Assembly: GCF_023073415.1 (NCBI RefSeq)
Contig: NZ_JADPJL010000067.1
Span: 1-64,000 of the forward strand
Direction of reading: 5' to 3'
Origin: Bradyrhizobium sp. 190
GTDB lineage: Bacteria > Pseudomonadota > Alphaproteobacteria > Rhizobiales > Xanthobacteraceae
DNA length: 64,000 nucleotides
A model generated the notes under the pieces. That model ran no database searches. It was given only the letters and a program-made list of their open reading frames with translations, and was not told where the DNA came from. The translations under genes were made by a program, and so were the position numbers. The first letter of the stretch is position 1; each line of letters opens with the position of its first letter. This document shows positions 38,569 to 49,047 of this stretch, piece after piece.

Positions 38569-38848
38569 CGCGAATCACCTTCTCGTCGAGAAGGCTCAGA
38601 CTCGCGCTCAAATGTTGCATCAATGGGATCAGCGTACGTGCACTGATGCGCGGCAGATCGCCGGCGTTCGGGCGGGAAGTGATCGGCGTCTCGGCAAGAT
38701 CCGTCGACGCGATCCGAACCGCCCGCGGCCGTCCGTCCGGCAGCGCGACAACGACGTAGGCGGGACCGCGCCCCGACCGCTCCTTCAGTACCGCAAGCCG
38801 GTGTCCAAACAGAAAATGATGCGGGTCAGTGATCGTGACGTGAGACAC
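38360..38848 (-). CDS. DUF5372-like protein
   Basis: From ATG 38848 the first 95 residues (VTITDPHHFLFGHRLAVLKE, AYVVVALPDGRPRAVRIAST, DLAETPI, ARTLIPLMQHLSASLSLL) resemble DUF5372 proteins, which often precede large serine recombinases in rhizobia. The frame continues another 65 residues without resemblance, overlapping the small gene, so the true protein may end earlier or a stop was lost. Function is unknown; a role with the recombinase is inferred from gene order. Confidence 0.6.
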   Translation of the reverse strand: MSHVTITDPHHFLFGHRLAVLKERSGRGPAYVVVALPDGRPRAVRIASTDLAETPITSRPNAGDLPRISARTLIPLMQHLSASLSLLDEKVIRDDPPTASRSRCVSTPADVGKSTRPSDGRHSAPVAESVDRDANPDRSNPRHAAAANASGSRHARKGTGSC

Positions 38849-38877
38849 GACCCGCTCAAGAATAGGGGTACTCTGGC

Positions 38878-38891
38878 GTGTTCGGTGACCC
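38878..38891. repeat. right junction repeat of the recombinase module
   Basis: GTGTTCGGTGACCC is the right counterpart of 36243-36256. Reading on from it gives the missing C-terminus of IstB in frame, so this is the precise right end of the insertion. Confidence 0.5.
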
Positions 38892-39140
38892 TGTGGTCGC
38901 CACCGCGATCCTTGATCGTCTGCTGCACCATAGTCACGTAATTACGATCCGCAGCGACAGCTATCGCTTGAAGGAGAAGCGCCGCAGCGGACTTCTGCAG
39001 AAGCCCGCTACACCAGAAGCCAAATCGGAGAAGAAGCCGCGAAGCAAGCCGCTCGCTCGCTACAGCGCTATGAATGGCGCGCTTCGCGAGCGGCTTGCTT
39101 CAGTCCTGCAAACAACAAGGGGGTCACTTTCTCATGTCGC
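38880..39140 (+). mobile_element. istB: IS21 istB, 3' part
   Basis: FGDPVVATAILDRLLHHSHV, ITIRSDSYRLKEKRRSGLLQ and KPATPEAKSEKK form the normal IstB C-terminus, displaced 2.6 kb from the 5' part by the recombinase module. Confidence 0.85.
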
Positions 39141-39165
39141 TGCGGGGTCAAATCCGGACGTCGCT

Positions 39166-39486
39166 TGACACGTGCTTCTGACCGACGGTGAGGCGCACGA
39201 TTGCCCACCGGCAAAACGTTGATCCGCCGCAAGGAAACTTCTTGGCGGCAAGGCTTACGATAGCGAAGACCTCCGCCTCTGGTTGGGCGGTCGCGGCACC
39301 AGGGCTGTCGTGCCTAACCGATCTCACCTTGCCCCCATATGTGGGCCCGCGTGGCAAGAGCTTTTTCAATCGATTTCATGCCATTGGAACGGGCGGTCAT
39401 ATGTCCGGCCTTTTGCGCGCGGCGCATGGCCGCTGGCCTCGATGAGATCCGCAAAACGAGGTGCTAAATCAATTTTACGCGCTTGA
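39166..39486 (+). mobile_element. IS5-family (IS427-like) transposase fragment
   Basis: LTDGEAHDCPPAK, then GGKAYDSEDLRLWL in another frame, then RGTRAVVPNRS are motifs around the second catalytic Asp of IS427-type IS5 transposases. Only about 100 residues in three frames remain between IS21 and IS110 sequence. Confidence 0.65.
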
Positions 39487-39536
39487 GCGCATTGGGGACA
39501 GTAGCTTCACTCGTTTCGGGATTTCGTCCCATGGGT

Positions 39537-40720
39537 TCATCGTCTGTTGTTGCACCTTGCCCTCTGCCGGCCTGCGCCGCTCAGATCGTTCTGGCGGTCA
39601 CTGCGTCCATCAGACAGCGACCGCAGCAATCGCCAGTGTGTCGGGACGCCGATAGTTTCGCTCTTGTTCAGAAGGGCCCAGATGATCCGCGCCATCTTAT
39701 TGGCCTGCGCGACGGCGGCAACCTTGAAGGGCTCTGGCAAGGAGCGCCTCAGCCACGGCCGCGCCCGAGCATCGTTTCGGGGGACCCGCAAGACGGCTGT
39801 TGCCCCGACGACGAGGAGAGCGCGGAGTTCCGGATTTCCCATCTTCGATATTCGTCCCAGCCGCTCTTTGCCTCCGCTTGAATGAGACCGCGGCGTCAAT
39901 CCCAGCCAGGCGGCAAAGTGGCGAGCCGACTTGAACCCGCCGGGATCCGGCACGAGCGCCTTGATGGTCGCCGCCGTTATGGCGCCGACGCCAGGGATCG
40001 TGGTCAACCGACGCATGTCCTCATCGTGCTTGGCCTCCAAGACGATTGCGCGCTCGAGCCTGTCGATCTGGTCGGCTGAAGCTTCAATCTCGGCGACAAT
40101 AGCCATCAGCGAAGCGTGCTGCTGCGGATAGGCGAGCATCTGTCTCGTCCCGCACGATTGCGACCAGCGCCTCAACCTTTGCCAGGTCGACGGTGGCGAT
40201 GATCCCCAATTCGGCCAGATGCGCGCGCAGCGCGTTGACCGCCTGCGTTCGCTGCCGCACCAGAAGCGCGGCTCTTCAGCACCATCGCGGGAGCCTGTTG
40301 CTCGGCCGTCTTAATCGGGACGAAGCGCATGGTTTTTCGGGTCACCGCTTCGCTGATGGCCTCCGCGCCCGCGGCGTCCGTTTTGCCTCGCTTGACGAAG
40401 GGTTTGACATAAGCCGGCGGAATGAGCCGTACCTCATGACTGAGAGCTGCGATCTCGCGCGCCCAATAGCGGGCGCTACCGCATACTTCCACCCCCACCA
40501 GGCATGGTGGCAGCTTCTCGAAGAAACGCAGAACTTCGCTGCGCCGTAGCTTCCGGTTGAATACCGGCGAGCCCTCGGCATCCGCGCCGTGAACCTGGAA
40601 AACGTGCTTGGCCAAATCCAACCCAATGGTGCTAGCCTGTCTCACGGAACGGTCCCTTCTTTGGGCGTTCGAACAACGACCACGTTCTAGCACGGTCATG
40701 CTGTTGGGGCGGGCCGTTCC
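39537..40720 (-). mobile_element. IS110-family transposase, frameshifted
   Basis: The N-terminal DEDD part reads IGLDLAKHVFQVHGADAEG and SARYWAREIAALSHEVRLIP, then YVKPFVKRGKTDAAGAEAIS. The C-terminal Transposase_20 part reads LTTIPGVGAITAATIKALV, then GGFKSARHFAAWLGLTPR and GNPELRALLVVGATAV. Two frame breaks near 40270 and 40150 separate the halves, so it is inactive unless frameshifted. IS110 elements lack terminal repeats, so its ends are approximate. Confidence 0.8.
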
Positions 40721-40854
40721 ACCACATCTAAGTTTTATCCAGACCTGAGTTCGCCTCGACTGGTGGGTTTGCCCCGACGGGCGGTGGTAGCGACGGGACT
40801 GGCGCGGAGCCCTCGGCATAGCGCAGCGCCAGATCCCGTCGCGGGAGTCTGTTC

Positions 40855-41403
40855 AACGCGCTACGGCGACCACCCTCAGCTTCTCTTCCCGGTAGAGCCG
40901 GAAGAGCTTCTTTTGGTTGATCAGATAGCCCTCCCGCTCGAGCAGAACCTGCAGCCGCCGATAGCCGAAGCGGCGTTCATAGGCAATCGCCTTCATGCGC
41001 TGGCGAAGGCTGGCATCGTCAGCCCGGGGGCATCCTGTATCTCATGGTCATGCGGCAGCAGCCGATGGCTTTTCACCCCGCCGTTCGCTCATTCCGAATG
41101 CCTCTCGCAGATGGACGACAGCTTCCGCTTCCCCGCGGGCGTCACCACTTCTTTCCCGAGAGTCCTTCATCGCCGCGTTGTCCACGTGGCATCGGCCAGC
41201 AACCGTTTCAGACGCGTTTTCTCGTCCTCCAGCGTCTTCAGCCGCTTGGCCTTGGACACCTCCATCCCGCCGAACTTGGCCTTCCATCGTAGATGCTGGG
41301 TTGCGAGCACAGATCGACGACCGGAACGCCCGCCTCGTGCTCCTTGAAAATCCCGATGATCTGCTTCTGTATTCGGTCTGTCTCTGCCAATCCTTAAGAG
41401 CAC
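40855..41403 (-). mobile_element. IS3-family orfA/orfB fragment
   Basis: WKAKFGGMEVSKAKRLKTLE, then DEKTRLKRLLADA, is the leucine-zipper end of an IS3 OrfA. RMKAIAYERRFGYRRLQVLL, then EREGYLINQKKLFRLYREEK, is the start of OrfB. Frame breaks and the missing DDE domain show that it is a relic. Confidence 0.75.
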
Positions 41404-41561
41404 GCGCCGCGGGTCCCTGGCTTCTGTTCGTGCTCAGCAAAGCCGCCACATGATGGGATTCGATGGTCGGTCCAAGCTATTCGGCGTAGTCACCCGCCTG
41501 GACGGGATGTCACGACAGATCATACGAACTCGACCATCCCAGCGGAATGGCGATGGCGTTC

Positions 41562-42528
41562 CTACGTCGCCGCTGTCCATCGGAATTCGGTTCCACCGAC
41601 CCACATTCGGTGAAGGACGACAGCCATCTTTCTGGCCAGCGCGACCTTCGCACGCTTGCTCCCTTGCCGGTGTGCAACACGCACTGCCCAAGCCTTCATC
41701 GGAGACCATCGGGTTAATGGCCTGAGAACGATGTTGGCAGCTTCGAACAGGGCCGTGCGCGCCTCCCTATCTCCGACTTTTGTGATCCGTCCCACCCAAT
41801 CAATTTCGCCGGACTGGTATCGTCGTGGCGTCAACCGAGATAGGCGCCCACGGATTGGGAATACAGGAATCGCCTGGGATCATCCAGAGTGGAGCGGAAG
41901 GTCAACGCAGGGACCGGGCCGATCCCTGGGCTCGTCATCAAGAGCCGATATGCCGGGTCGCTACGCACCGCCTTCAGAACCAGCCGATGCAGTCGGGCGT
42001 ACCCCCGCATCTGCGCTTCGCGTCCGGCAAGCAGCGGATTCCGCAAACAGATTCCGCGAGACGACCCCAACTTCGAGACCGAGGGGACGCAGAAGTCTTC
42101 GGATGACTTGCTCCGCGGCAGCGATGGAGCGGACGATATGCTTGCGAGCAGCCGCCAATGTCCGCGCCCTTTGGCTGCCGATGCTCTTGACGTGGACAGG
42201 CTTGAGCCATTCCGTTCTCACACCTGCGCGATCCCACGGGCGTCGTTCCGATCGGTCTTCACCGGCATGGCCGAAAGTGCCGCCTTAATCTCGCGGGCTT
42301 CCAAACTGACCGCCGATAGCCCCAGTTCGATTAGCTTCGCGGTCACCCATCCGGAGGTCGGTCCTGCCTCCAGGCCCCCCGCTCAACTTGACCAGCCCAT
42401 GGTTCGAGGTACTGCACAATCGATGGCGCATCCGCCAACGTCGTTCCCTCCTGGATAAGCCTTCCGGTCTCGTCCACCGCACATATCGCAATGGAATTCA
42501 GCGAAACATCGAGGCCGACGTAAATCAT
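41562..42528 (-). mobile_element. second IS110-family transposase, broken
   Basis: From ATG 42528, MIYVGLDVSLNSIAICAVDE opens a DEDD domain. AREIKAALSAMPVKTDRNDA, RTEWLKPVHVKSIGSQRART, LMTSPGIGPVPALTFRSTLD and IDWVGRITKVGDREARTALF follow in other frames. It belongs to the same family as the element at 39537-40720 but a different subgroup. Several indels and stops inactivate it. Confidence 0.8.
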
Positions 42529-42688
42529 GGCTTTTCCTCCTTTGGATGGAATCGGTCCATGATCGTCAGTCAAAACGCGCTACACGGCAAACAGGTCAGG
42601 CGGTCGGGACCGAATACCCCATCTCTTCCGAAAAGCGGCTGCGCTTCATGCTCTGGTCCTTCCTGGGCCAGAGGGTGTCATTCGGCCT

Positions 42689-44471
42689 GCAATATTGACC
42701 CCGCATTGCCTCATCAAGAATGGTACCGGAGAACTGACCGTCAGGATTGGGGCGGCGATACCGAATCGGATCGGTGTCGCCGATGGCAGGATCAGCATGG
42801 GTGCGCGGCGCGAGATCACGGCGGCGGTGGTCGACCGCTATCGATCAGCGGGACGGGCAGATAAGGGGCGCATTCTCGACGAGCTTTGCGCGGTGACAGG
42901 CTGGCATCGCAAGCACGCGGTTCGGGCGCTTGCCATCCGTGTCGCAATTTCGCCGGAGGCCCGGCGGCAGCGAAGTCCGACCCATGGCGCCCCTATCAGG
43001 GATGCGCTTGTGGCGCTTGTGGGAGGCCTCGGATCGGATCCGCGGCAAGCGTCTCAAAGTAACGATTCCGACGTTGCTGCCTTCGCTGGAGCAGCATGGC
43101 CGGCTCAAGCTCGACCAGACCGATCGAGCGCTGGTGCTCGGCGTCAGCGCGGCCACGATTGATCGCCTGCTGGTCGACACCAAAATTGCCGCAGCCGGCG
43201 GGAAGCGCCGGCGGGTCGGCTTTTATTCGGCGGTACGGCGTGAAGTTCCGATCCGGACGTTCAACGACTGGCACGATCCGCCGCCAAGGTTCTGCGAGGT
43301 TGACATGGTGGTCCTTGGCGGCACATCTGTAGCTGGCTCGTTCATTCAGACGCTGACGATGGTCGACGTCGCGACTGGTTGGACCGAATGCATGCCGCTA
43401 GTAACGCGCGAGAGCTGCCTCGTCGTGCGAGCCATGGAGCGCGCACAGAACCTGTTCCCCTGGCTCATTAGCGGTGCTGACTTCGACAACGACAGCGCGC
43501 TTATGAACGATGTCGTCGTGTCCTGGTGTCGCACGCAAAAGATCGAGGTGACACGCTCGCGCGCCTACAAGAAGAATGATCAGGTTTTCGTTGAGCAGAA
43601 GAATGGCGCGGTCGTCCGGCGACTCGTGGGATACGGTCGCTTCGATGGTGTCGAGACGACGCGCGTGCTCGAACGTTTGTATGCGGCATCTCGGCTGCAC
43701 ACTAACTTCTTCCAGCCGTCCTTCAAGCTGAAGGACAAGCGACGCGAGGGCGCGGAGGTGATCAAGCGCTATCATGTTCCAGCCACGCCTTATGAACGAG
43801 CACTGGCGCATCCGAAGTTGAGCAAGGTCGTCAACCGGCGTCTTCGAGAGCTTTATCGCACGCTCGATCCTGTGGCTCTGCTGGCTGAGATGAGAGACGC
43901 CCAGGCGGAGCTTGGCACGCGCGTCGGCGCCAGCGCGGGCAAGCTCGCGGCAGCAACCAGCCCACTGGCGCCGACAGAGAGCGCAGCAGCGTTCGCGAAG
44001 GGGCTCGGCAATGATGTGCATCTGGGGGAGCAGCGCCTCATCCATCGGCGCATGCGCAAGCCATACAAAAAACGCATGAGAATGCCATCAATGGTCGATC
44101 CACACCTTGCTGACATTGAACGCTGGCTCGCGGCGGAGCCCCGTCTGACCGCGCTGGCAATTCTCGGTCGCCTCGCCGAACATTGTGCCTAACAGTTCAG
44201 TCCGCCGCAGCACGCCATCGCGCAGCGCTTGTTGGGATCGCTCAAACGCAAAACAGCCGAGACGATCATCCTGCGCACGGCTGAGGGTGCGGTACTGGCC
44301 GATGATCCCGGGACCGGGGCCGCCGCTGCGTGTGATGGGCACTACGCGACGTCCCCAGTCCCTCCGATGCTGCGAGCAGTGATGCAGCCTTTGGACCGGC
44401 CGACAGTCGGAGCTACATCCGTCAAGCGAAAGTAACATGCTCAGGTGAGGCAATACGGGGGTCAAATTTGG
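42689..44471 (+). mobile_element. insertion sequence with terminal inverted repeats and an rve-type transposase
   Basis: The left end (42689-42714) and right end (44445-44471) share an inverted repeat, seen as GACCCCGCATTGCCTCA on the left and TGAGGCAATACGGGGGTC on the right. They enclose one transposase gene. I could not assign the element to a named IS family; the integrase-like domain fits groups usually listed as unclassified (ISNCY) or IS481-like. Confidence 0.7.
42797..44430 (+). pseudogene. DDE integrase-type transposase, frameshift and premature stop
   Basis: The N-terminus (REITAAVVDRYRSAGRADKG, then RILDELCAVTGWHRKHAVRA) is a helix-turn-helix part. Near 43020 the frame changes to one that is open to 44192, with KLDQTDRALVLGVSAATIDR, CEVDMVVLGGTSVAGSF and LTMVDVATGWTECMPL (first Asp). 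ISGADFDNDSALMNDVVVSW gives the second Asp, and FVEQKNGAVVRRLVGYGRF the Glu region. A TAA at 44190 interrupts it, but QFSPPQHAIAQRLLGSLKRK continues in the same frame. Two lesions make it inactive. Confidence 0.75.
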
Positions 44472-44726
44472 AAACGATGACGTAATTGCGATCGGCGCTG
44501 GTGAGCCAGGGAGCTCTAGCTATCGTGGACCTTTGAACCCATGTTCGCCTCACCTCAACTCTCATCGTGATGTCTGGCTCTTTGTCGCATCGGCGAGGCG
44601 ATGCAATACCGTGTCTCTGGAAGGCGCACTGACGGCCGGGACGTCGGCGGAGCACGCCCGCTCGTTCCCTTGAAGAGTCGATATCCCCGGACGCACCTGT
44701 GCGTTCCTGGCTGCGCGACAGGCAAC

Positions 44727-46019
44727 TCAGCGCGATCTTGTCGATTTCAATGCTTCGGCCAAAGAGTCCTCGAATATTTGAAGGCCTTCGTGCAGAGTCT
44801 CAAGATCGATCGTAAGTGCAGGGAGGAATTTTATGACCTGATCATGGGGTCCGCAACGTTCGACAAGCAGTCCCTTTTCAAATGCTTTGCGTGTCGTAAT
44901 CTCCGCGATTTCGGCCATTTGGCAATCAAACCCCAGAGCCAAGCCTCGCCCTCGAACAGCAAAACTGTTTCCATGTTGGGATGCAACGGCGTCAAGCCGG
45001 CGCCGCATCAGCTTACCCATGCGCTGAACACCCTGCGAGAAAGTCTGCGTCCGCCAGTAAAGATCTATGGCCGCCGTTGCAGAGACAAGCGCAAGGTTGT
45101 TACCGCGGAAAGTACCGGTGTGCTCTCCCGGCTGCCAGGAGTCAAATTCCTCTTTGATCAACAACATCGATAGTGGCAGACCAAATCCACTTAGGGATTT
45201 TGACAGGACCACAATATCTGGCGACAGCCCCGCGAACTCAAAGCTGAAGAATTCACCGGTCCGACCGCAACCCATCTGGATATCGTCAACTATGAATAGG
45301 GCACCAACGCTTCTTGCTATGTCTTGAATTGATTGCAACCATTCCCTGCCTGCTACATTTATGCCGCCTTCTCCCTGCACAGTTTCCACGAGTATCGCAG
45401 CTGGATAATCGACTCCACTGCTCTCGTCCATCAACACGTTTCGGACGAAGTTAGCTGTATCCACGGCCAACCCGAAATAGCCATCATAGGGCATGAAAGT
45501 TGCGCCAGACAAAGAAACACTGCTACCCACGCGATAGAAGCGATTACCGCTTGCGGCAATGGCTCCTAAACTCATGCCGTGATATCCGCGCGTGAACGAG
45601 ATGACGTTTTGTCGCCCCGTGACTTTGCGTGAGAGCTTCAAAGCTGCCTCAATCGCATTAGCACCTGTTGGCCCGGTGAATTGGAATCGGTATTGTAGAT
45701 TCCGCTCCCGCAAAATGACCGAGCTGAAGGTCTCCATGAACTCGAGCTTTGCCGGGGTGGCCATATCAAGCCCGTGGACCACCGCGTCCGATGCAAGATA
45801 TCGCGTGAGTGCGGCTTTGATCTCGTGATTGTTGTGGCCGTAGTTCAGCGCTCCAGCACCCGAGAGGAAGTCGATGAGCTTTCGACCATCATCCGTTAAC
45901 ATAATCGAGCCGCGCGCTCGACTGAAGACTGCCGGAAAAGAGCGAGAGTATGACCGGACGTTTGATTCAAGTGCTTCGAGCGCTTCCAAAGTCCGCATGG
46001 TAGAGGGTTTGACAGCCAT
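44727..46019 (-). CDS. EctB-like diaminobutyrate-2-oxoglutarate transaminase
   Basis: This 430-residue class III PLP enzyme resembles EctB/DABA transaminases: LEALESNVRSYSRSFPAVFS at the N-terminus, FTGPTGANAIEAALKLSRKV, VDDIQMGCGRTGEFFSFE (Asp) and VVLSKSLSGFGLPLSML (Schiff-base Lys, about 260). GEHTGTFRGNNLALVSATAA is an EctB hallmark. EctB moves an amino group from glutamate to aspartate semialdehyde, giving 2,4-diaminobutyrate. No ectA, ectC or ectD gene is present, so the product probably feeds something else. I chose ATG 46019 (GGAGGAG 12 bases upstream); ATG 46028 and 45998 are alternatives. It is intact between dead mobile DNA and a long empty stretch. Confidence 0.82.
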   Translation of the reverse strand: MAVKPSTMRTLEALEALESNVRSYSRSFPAVFSRARGSIMLTDDGRKLIDFLSGAGALNYGHNNHEIKAALTRYLASDAVVHGLDMATPAKLEFMETFSSVILRERNLQYRFQFTGPTGANAIEAALKLSRKVTGRQNVISFTRGYHGMSLGAIAASGNRFYRVGSSVSLSGATFMPYDGYFGLAVDTANFVRNVLMDESSGVDYPAAILVETVQGEGGINVAGREWLQSIQDIARSVGALFIVDDIQMGCGRTGEFFSFEFAGLSPDIVVLSKSLSGFGLPLSMLLIKEEFDSWQPGEHTGTFRGNNLALVSATAAIDLYWRTQTFSQGVQRMGKLMRRRLDAVASQHGNSFAVRGRGLALGFDCQMAEIAEITTRKAFEKGLLVERCGPHDQVIKFLPALTIDLETLHEGLQIFEDSLAEALKSTRSR

Positions 46020-47130
46020 TCCGCCCATTCTCTCCTCCGCGAGCAAGTTGCTTGAAGAAGCACGTTCCGATTGCGCAATCAACGGAACGCGTAACAGATC
46101 GCCTCCTACTTGAGAACGGGCAACAAAGAAACCTACTAACAATGGGAGTGGTCTTGCTGAGAGTTATCCAATTACGACCCACCGATTTTCAAAAAGGAAT
46201 GCTTCTTCAGTCTTCAGGGAAACCCCTCCGGGCTGGGACCCGCTGGTGGCGAAGCTCTGACCACACCTTTCCATTCCCTCTTTTGCTACGGCCGAGCCGC
46301 GTTTTGACTTGGGCTTCGCATTCGGTTTGAACGATCGACGTTTTCAGGCGTAGGCGGTTCGCGTTGCCCACGAAGTACGCGTGCTGCGCAGTTGGGCTGA
46401 GAAACCGGAAACCAGAATCGGGACGCTCCTTGCGTCTCGGGCCTGCTACCGATTGACACCCACACTGACTTGACACTTGACAAAGGCTGTCTCGCTCCGC
46501 GCAATGGCTACGGCAACTCGCTCGGTTCAGCGAAGACATCAAGGAAGCCGGATAATTGATTCAATACACGATCTGGGCGGGGTGGGCTACCTACCCCTTC
46601 CTCGCCTCGACCGTCCGATTTCATGGTCGAGTGTCTCAGCTGCAGGAGGGGCGCTGCAGTGCCGGACTAAGTAATTCGCTCGATTAATCGGCAATTGGCT
46701 CTCTCGAGGCGGTCCATGCTCTCACTCATCCTAAACGACTCTTAGCGTCGGTTTTGTGTGGGAGCGATGGTCGCAGATTGTGCTTAGGCAAGGAGACTAG
46801 GATGCGCATACGAACGACTGACGCTCTTGCAACCTTCTCAAACAACATAGAGCACCGTCGGCTTTGGCCGTGAGTGACTGGCTCGACGAGCAGACGCTGG
46901 CGAGAAAGTTCGAGCTGTCGGCACAGAGGCGCGCAAGGCTCTACCGCTGCTGCTGCGACAAGCATTTTACGGCTGGGTGCCACGCCAGGGCGCTATTGTC
47001 CAAGTGAATTTGTGGCGAGCGGCTAGCTCAAGGAGCAGTTTCTGACGACTCCCGGCGCTCCGGTGGTGCTCATGAGCCCGGACATTCCCTGAAGACTTTG
47101 ATCGAATCCTGGACGCCGATGTTATTGAAT
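46020..47130. other. no recognisable gene
   Basis: This 1.1 kb upstream of the EctB-like gene should hold its promoter, but I found no convincing -35/-10, no UAS and no family-like reading frame. A frame near 46870-47000 (DEQTLARKFELSAQRRARLY) is protein-like but unassigned. Confidence 0.45.
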
Positions 47131-47139
47131 CCATTCTTG

Positions 47140-47960
47140 GTCTGATAGCCAGACATCAACATGATCACATGGACCTTCCGTTTCCGAGCAGATTGCGCCG
47201 ATTGCACACGGACACGCCCCATCACTATTTGGGCGCTGAGCCTGCTGAAACGGAAGACTCTTTTTCTCGGCGGCCTGCCGCCGAGCTTGAGCCAGTCATA
47301 CGTCAAGGGCCGGAAACGATCGGTGCGTTCATTGCTGAGCCGGTGCTGGGTACGGCCGGGACAACGCCGCCGCCTGCAGGTTATTGGCGTTGAATTCAAG
47401 CCCTGCTTCAGGCGCTAAGACGTTCTTTTGATCGCGCACGAAATAATTTTCAGGTTTGGTCGGACCGGTGCGGACTTCGGTTGCACCCTATACTCGATCG
47501 AGCCCGATTTGGTGACAGTCGCCCAAGGGGCTGACGTCCGGCTACGTCCCGCTTTCGGGAGCAATCGTTGGCGAAAAAGTCTACGCAGTTCTGGAGGAGA
47601 CCGCCGATCGAGTCGGGGCATCTATTTCGCGCATCTGCGGCCACTGCTGCCAATGCCGTTCTAAATGTTTTTGATAAAACGCAACTAACTGACCGTGTCA
47701 GGATTGTTGGCTCCTTTTTTCAAAAACGACTCAAAGAAACGGTTCGCATAAACTAGAAATCGTTGGAGAAGTGCGAGGCGTTGGTTTAGTCGGCGCGATC
47801 GAATTCGTTGCGGATCGCCAGACCAAGCGGTGTTCGATCGTAGCTGAGGTGGGCGCCCGCCTGTCCAAGGCTGGTTGTCATCGGGGGCATATTGCACGAG
47901 CAATGCCGCACGGAGAAATTCTTGGTTTGCTCCACTCTAATGCCGGTGCGACATGATTTC
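47140..47960 (+). pseudogene. class III aminotransferase remnant, paralogue of 21180-22586
   Basis: Segments in three frames copy residues 160-430 of the intact aminotransferase in the same order. They are HDHMDLPF, HHYLGAEPAETEDSFSRRPA, GPETIGAFIAEPVLGTAGTT, FRFGRTGADFGCTLYSIEPD, RVRIVGSFFQKRLKE, VGEVRGVGLVGAIEFVADRQ and RAMPHGEILGL. The N-terminus is missing and at least four frameshifts are present. It is on the plus strand, opposite to the intact copy, so the duplicated segment was inverted. Confidence 0.8.
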
Positions 47961-47964
47961 CCGG

Positions 47965-49047
47965 ATGATCTGCGAAGCCTGGGCGCTGATCAGCCGGCCT
48001 TCAGCGATGGCGGTCAGCGTCGTAAGGAAGTCGTCGGCGGTGCTCACTGCAAGTACGTCGGATCATTGGCGTGGCGGAATTGTCGCTCAGAATAATCATG
48101 AGCGTCGCGACATCGCAGAGTGGCATGGTTTGCGCCGGCCGAAAGGTGCCGTAGCACTCCCGATCCGCCGACGAGATCGCTGGCCTTGATAGTGATGATC
48201 TGGTCCAGCAATTGACGGCCTTTTTCTACCTCGTTCATCAGCGCGACAAGGATCCGAAGCTTGATGCGGCTGGCGGTCGATTTTCCCGCCTGCCAAGCGA
48301 TCGTCCTCCCCATCGAGATGTTACGTCCAGCGAAAGCGACATCGCCGGATCAGGTCCTAGCAAGATCGATCGCGCTACAACTGCTAGAAAGGTCCGTTCT
48401 TTTGATAGGTCCTTTCGAAGAATCACGACCATCGAAAATATCCTTAGTTCTCCGCAGTGATCCAGGTCTCTGCGAGCTCTGGAAGACTCTGCCCCGTGGG
48501 CGAAACACCTGCAACAACAACCTCTTCGACATCCATATTACGAAGCACTCGCTCAGGCTTAGTTGAAACTGAACGACTCGAGGCACCCAAGTGCTCATTG
48601 AGTTTTCTAAAACGCATCAGCTTTCTTGTTCCTTCCAGAATGGCTACGAACTATCAAGTTCGGCTTGACGCTTTCGATGTAGCGCCGCTGGTTTTCTAAA
48701 GAAAGGATCCTTCGGAATACTCGATGGGGTTCGCACAAAAGATGTTCTGGCATAAACTCCACCTCAAGCAGCTTTTGTGATGGACGCAGTTTTCTCTAAC
48801 AATGGCGATTTGTTTCGTGGATACTGGCACTGCTGTTCGATGAGGCTGCGCAGCGCCTCGGCGTGCTCGCGGAAGCCTCAGCGCACGCAGCGCGGAGAAG
48901 GTGCGGCCCCAGAACTTCGCGGCGAGTTCGCAATTGGCCTAGAGAGCGGAGATATCACCTCTTCTTTCATGGTCGGCTTGCAACTCGTCGTTATCTCAGG
49001 ACTGCCGATTCTCGGCAGAAGCTCGCACGACCGAAAAAGTTTTCGGA
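47965..49047. other. no recognisable gene
   Basis: Minus-strand frames such as LMNEVEKGRQLLDQIITIKA (about 48190-48260), NMDVEEVVVAGVSPTGQSLP (about 48480-48540) and FSALRALRLPREHAEALRSL (about 48840-48920) look like decayed protein sequence, but none could be assigned. Nothing here appears intact. Confidence 0.4.

Noticed and set aside
43398..44045. 215-codon minus-strand frame
   Set aside because: Antisense to the integrase-type transposase; no recognisable domain.
46118..46136. Possible sigma-54 promoter before the EctB-like gene (GG-N10-GC with TTGC)
   Set aside because: The -24 element is poor (AGGTTT) and no TGT-N10-ACA site lies upstream.
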